Source of the DNA: Alkaliphilus sp. B6464
Lineage (GTDB): Bacteria > Bacillota > Clostridia > Peptostreptococcales > Natronincolaceae
Assembly: GCF_018141165.1 (NCBI RefSeq)
Contig: NZ_CP058557.1
Coordinates: 930,001 to 994,000, forward strand
Length of the DNA: 64,000 nt
Direction of reading: 5' to 3'
The position numbers and the translations under genes are program-made. Each line of letters opens with the position of its first letter. The stretch's first letter is position 1. Shown here piece after piece: positions 61,269 to 64,000 of this stretch. Below the pieces are notes generated by a model. The model was not told where the DNA came from. It saw only the letters and a program-made list of their open reading frames with translations, and did not search any database.

Positions 61269-62063
61269 TTAAAATTGATATATATTACTTACCCTATCTC
61301 GATGTACTAAATCTAATTCTATGTCTTTTCCTATAATAATTTTTTTGCTATCTAAAATATTTTTTACAGTTGCAATTGCCAGTTCTGGGAAGTTATTTTC
61401 CTTACTTAAATGGGCAAGTAGTATAGATCTTACATTCCTACTTACTAAATCTACTATAGCATTGCCTGCGGCTTCATTTGATAAATGTCCACTATTAGAA
61501 AGTATTCTTCTTTTTAAACTATATGGATAGCTCCCAGCCTTTAACATTTCTTCATCATGATTTGATTCTAATATAACAAGGTTGGAGCCACCTATCTCTT
61601 CCATAATATCTTCACTAATATAGCCTAAATCTGTAGCAATACTAATTTTAATACTATCTTTTTCGATACTAAATCCTACTGGTTCATTTGCATCATGAGA
61701 AATCCTATAGGGTTTAATATTAAAATCTCCAATAGAAAAATTTTCATTCGATGTAAAACATTTAATATTTTCTTTCTTAATATTTCCTATTTTACGTTCC
61801 ATCCCAGCCCAGGTTCCATCATTAGCGTAAATAGGTATATTATATCTTCTTGACAATATGCCTACACCACATATATGATCACTATGTTCATGGCTCACCA
61901 AAATTGCCGATAGATTTTTTGGATCCACATCGACTTCCTTTAACTTATTTTCGATTTGCTTACCGCTCAGTCCTGCATCAATTAATAAAAATTTTTTGCC
62001 ATCATTTATTAAATGACAATTACCACTACTACCACTAGCTAAGGAGCAAAAATCTACTGTCAT
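61269..62063 (-). CDS. WalJ/YycJ-like metallo-beta-lactamase-fold hydrolase
   Basis: A 264-residue MBL-fold protein. It has MTVDFCSLASGSSGN at the start, the metal motif SHEHSDHICG, a later SHDANEPVGFSI and HLSKENNFPELA. These are typical of WalJ (YycJ), a 5'-3' exonuclease-like factor linked to cell-wall regulation and DNA repair. The start at 62063 is preceded by GGAGG; a TTG at 62078 overlaps that site. It stands between murA and the htrA-like gene. Confidence 0.92.
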   Translation of the reverse strand: MTVDFCSLASGSSGNCHLINDGKKFLLIDAGLSGKQIENKLKEVDVDPKNLSAILVSHEHSDHICGVGILSRRYNIPIYANDGTWAGMERKIGNIKKENIKCFTSNENFSIGDFNIKPYRISHDANEPVGFSIEKDSIKISIATDLGYISEDIMEEIGGSNLVILESNHDEEMLKAGSYPYSLKRRILSNSGHLSNEAAGNAIVDLVSRNVRSILLAHLSKENNFPELAIATVKNILDSKKIIIGKDIELDLVHRDRVSNIYQF

Positions 62064-62122
62064 ATTTATTGCCTCCAATTTATGAATTAACTACTGTATT
62101 CGATTATTTTTTAGGATAACAA

Positions 62123-63382
62123 CTATTCCCGGTGCTCTCTCCTAACCTTTGCTCCTAAGCTTATTAGCTTTTGCTCTAACTGATCATACCCTCTATCTAT
62201 ATATTGTACATTTTCTATTTCTGTCTCACCTTTTGCCATAAGACCAGCTACAACCAAAGATGCCCCAGCTCTTAGATCTGAAGCTACTACTTTTGCACCT
62301 GTTAGATTTTTAACTCCATGAATAACAGCTACTCTTCCTTCTACTTTAATATTAGCTCCCATTCTTTTAAGCTCATCTACGTGTTTAAATCGTCCTTCAA
62401 ATATTGTCTCTGCTACAATTCCAGTCCCCTTAGCTGTAGTTAAAAGACTACTCATTGGTTGCTGCAAATCTGTTGGGAAACCTGGATATACTAAGGTTTT
62501 TATACTAACATTTTTTAAGTTTCCCGAGGATATTATTCTAAGGGATTCTCCATTTTCAATAATATTAACACCCATTTCCTTAAGCTTTGCAGTAATAGCC
62601 TCTAAATGTTTAGGTATAACATTATCTATTAATACGTCACCACCAGCAGCTGCAGCTGCTATCATATATGTTCCAGCTTCTATCTGGTCTGGAATGACTG
62701 TATGAATACACCCTCCTAATTTTTCCACACCTTTAATCTTAATTACATCTGTGCCTGCCCCTTTAACATCTGCTCCCATACAGTTTAAGAAGTTTGCCAT
62801 ATCAACGATGTGTGGCTCTTTGGCAGCATTATCTATTACAGTTGTACCTTCTGCCATAACAGCAGCTAACATTATATTAATGGTAGCACCAACACTAACC
62901 ACATCAAGATAAATTTCTGCACCTACCAGTTTTTCTGCCTCTACAGATATTATGCCATGTTCTATAGTTACCTTTGCACCTAAAGCTTCAAATCCCTTAA
63001 TATGTTGATCTATTGGTCTACTACCAATAGAACAGCCTCCAGGATATGCTACCTTAGCCTTTTTAAATCTACCAAGAGCTGCACCTAATAAATAATAAGA
63101 AGCCCTTAACTCTTTGGCTAATTCATAGTCTGCATAACAATCCTTCATTGCGGTTGTGTTTATCTCTAAAGTATTTGGTCTTAACTCCTTTACGGTAGCA
63201 CCTAAACTCGAAAGCATGTCTGCTAATATCTTAACATCACTAATTTGTGGTAAATTATCAATAACACAAGTATCTCCTGCTAATACTGTAGCTGGTATAA
63301 TAGCCACAGCAGCATTTTTAAATCCACTTATTCTAACCGTTCCTTGTAGTTGTTGTCCGCCTTCAATTATTAGTTTCTCCAT
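62123..63382 (-). CDS. murA: UDP-N-acetylglucosamine 1-carboxyvinyltransferase
   Basis: MurA transfers enolpyruvate from PEP to UDP-GlcNAc, the first committed step of peptidoglycan synthesis. The 419-residue protein has [18 protein letters not shown] near residue 20, the active-site Cys in [20 protein letters not shown] near residue 114 and [18 protein letters not shown] near 303. It is the target of fosfomycin through that Cys. Its position beside walJ and the YycI-like gene suggests the second (MurAB/murZ-type) copy rather than the murAA locus, but I cannot be sure. Confidence 0.96.
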   Translation of the reverse strand: MEKLIIEGGQQLQGTVRISGFKNAAVAIIPATVLAGDTCVIDNLPQISDVKILADMLSSLGATVKELRPNTLEINTTAMKDCYADYELAKELRASYYLLGAALGRFKKAKVAYPGGCSIGSRPIDQHIKGFEALGAKVTIEHGIISVEAEKLVGAEIYLDVVSVGATINIMLAAVMAEGTTVIDNAAKEPHIVDMANFLNCMGADVKGAGTDVIKIKGVEKLGGCIHTVIPDQIEAGTYMIAAAAAGGDVLIDNVIPKHLEAITAKLKEMGVNIIENGESLRIISSGNLKNVSIKTLVYPGFPTDLQQPMSSLLTTAKGTGIVAETIFEGRFKHVDELKRMGANIKVEGRVAVIHGVKNLTGAKVVASDLRAGASLVVAGLMAKGETEIENVQYIDRGYDQLEQKLISLGAKVRREHRE

Positions 63383-63649
63383 ATATTTACTGACAAAAGT
63401 CAGTTATTCACCATCCTTCATTATAGTTTGTATCCTATGTTTATGCTAATTTATCGATATTCTTTATAATAATTCTAGTTAATTACAATACATAAATTAA
63501 TTGCCTATTCAATTAAAGTCTTTTTTAGATTTGAATATTATACCAAAATTCAACAGTTTGAATTTATTATAGCATTTATTTACTTCTTTGATAAGTGCTA
63601 TACTACTGGAAATAAAAAGATATTCTATTTTTAATTGCTGTGTATAAAC
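63383..63649. other. AT-rich intergenic gap
   Basis: No gene, repeat or structured RNA is visible between the murA start and the terminator of the upstream gene, apart from probable murA promoter sequence. Confidence 0.5.
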
Positions 63650-63681
63650 AAAAAAAGAAAAAGTCTATTAAACTTTTTCTT
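63650..63681 (-). terminator. Terminator of the YycI-like gene
   Basis: AAGAAAAAGT and ACTTTTTCTT form a 10-bp stem, followed on the minus strand by TTTTTTTG. Confidence 0.85.
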
Positions 63682-63721
63682 CATTTTTACAAGAATCCCT
63701 TTTAAGTTATACGAAATAATA

Positions 63722-64000
63722 TTAATTTTTATAGGCCTCTATAAAATAAGTTTTTCCATTTTGTATTGTAATTTTCCATGAAGGAAAGGCAGTTCCGGAC
63801 TCAATTTCTTTCCAATCTGACTCCATATAATATGTTGGACTGAAATAATATCCTATTTCAATATCTTTTACAATTATTGGTTCTTCATTTTCCCTTAAAA
63901 TTGTACTTGTTGCTCTCATAAGTGCTTCTGGTGCAGGAATAATTTGTTTCTTATGTTGTTGTGTTTTTTCATATTCTAATAGCATTGCCTCAAAACCTAT
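63722..64000 (-). CDS. YycI-like two-component regulatory protein, C-terminal part
   Basis: The frame is open through the window edge (IGFEAMLLEYEKTQQHKK precedes the first internal ATG), so only the last 90 or so residues are present. TSTILRENEEPIIVKDIEIG, YYFSPTYYMESDWKE and the ending FPSWKITIQNGKTYFIEAYK resemble the C-terminus of YycI/YycH-type proteins that modulate the WalK kinase. Position upstream of murA, walJ and htrA supports this. Confidence 0.6.
   Translation of the reverse strand: MGFEAMLLEYEKTQQHKKQIIPAPEALMRATSTILRENEEPIIVKDIEIGYYFSPTYYMESDWKEIESGTAFPSWKITIQNGKTYFIEAYKN

Overview
The window is AT-rich and reads as the chromosome of a low-GC, spore-forming Clostridia-type Firmicute. 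It holds a GerA-type germinant receptor operon, TPP and T-box riboswitches, strong AGGAGG ribosome binding sites and the wal/yyc-type block (YycI-like tail, murA, walJ-like, htrA-like, CxxH/CxxC protein, rlmH) usually found close to the replication origin. A near-consensus parS site beside rlmH fits an origin-proximal position. The genus cannot be fixed from sequence alone; an Alkaliphilus/Clostridium-like anaerobe is plausible.

Layout. 1-10.5 kb, mostly minus strand: a CmpB-like membrane protein, a deleted sodium:solute symporter, thiM-thiE behind a TPP riboswitch, an SDR oxidoreductase, purC, a short MutS2 paralogue, a candidate 6S-like RNA and a two-component system. 10.6-24 kb: a T-box-controlled NSS amino-acid transporter, a pair of small DMT (YdcZ) transporters, a gerA operon (A-C-D-B), a lipoprotein, ccdA/tlpA-like, tRNA-Lys and a Ca2+ P-type ATPase. 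24-40.6 kb: many one- or two-gene regulator/effector modules (TetR-GNAT, Lrp-kynureninase, WYL-PPOX, Crp/Fnr, PadR-flavodoxins, AraC-EamA, XRE-DUF2975, XRE/cupin-LysE), several with clear palindromic operators, plus small gene remnants. 40.6-47.9 kb: an HscC/HscD-like Hsp70/J-protein pair beside a LuxR-DUF2087 regulator, a soluble Ser/Thr kinase, an ARMT1/DUF89 protein and an ABC transporter fragment.

The most striking region is 48.0-58.8 kb. Seven copies of a 50-60 bp imperfect palindrome occur there and nowhere else in the window. The first copy is the 3' end of rlmH itself (codons for GEPYHK and the stop). Each of the other six carries 16-18 of the 18 bases GAACCGTATCATAAATGA in the same orientation, and they divide the region into six cassettes of one or two accessory genes: a polytopic membrane protein; a DUF262 protein with a nucleotidyltransferase-like partner; DUF2200; a DUF2268 metalloprotease; a MerR regulator with a 2TM protein; and a UPF0489 protein with a DUF2200/stalk-domain chimera. 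The rlmH 3' end is the attachment site of staphylococcal SCC elements, so I read this as an SCC-like or integron-like tandem cassette array at rlmH in a clostridium. No recombinase gene is visible in the window, so it would have to act in trans or have been lost.

Other notable points are a palindrome shared between a Crp/Fnr gene and a transporter pair 18 kb away, a DUF2268 gene whose two halves are joined only by a -1 shift at an A AAA AAG heptamer, an hscC-like gene with no canonical start codon, and several relics of genes with internal deletions.
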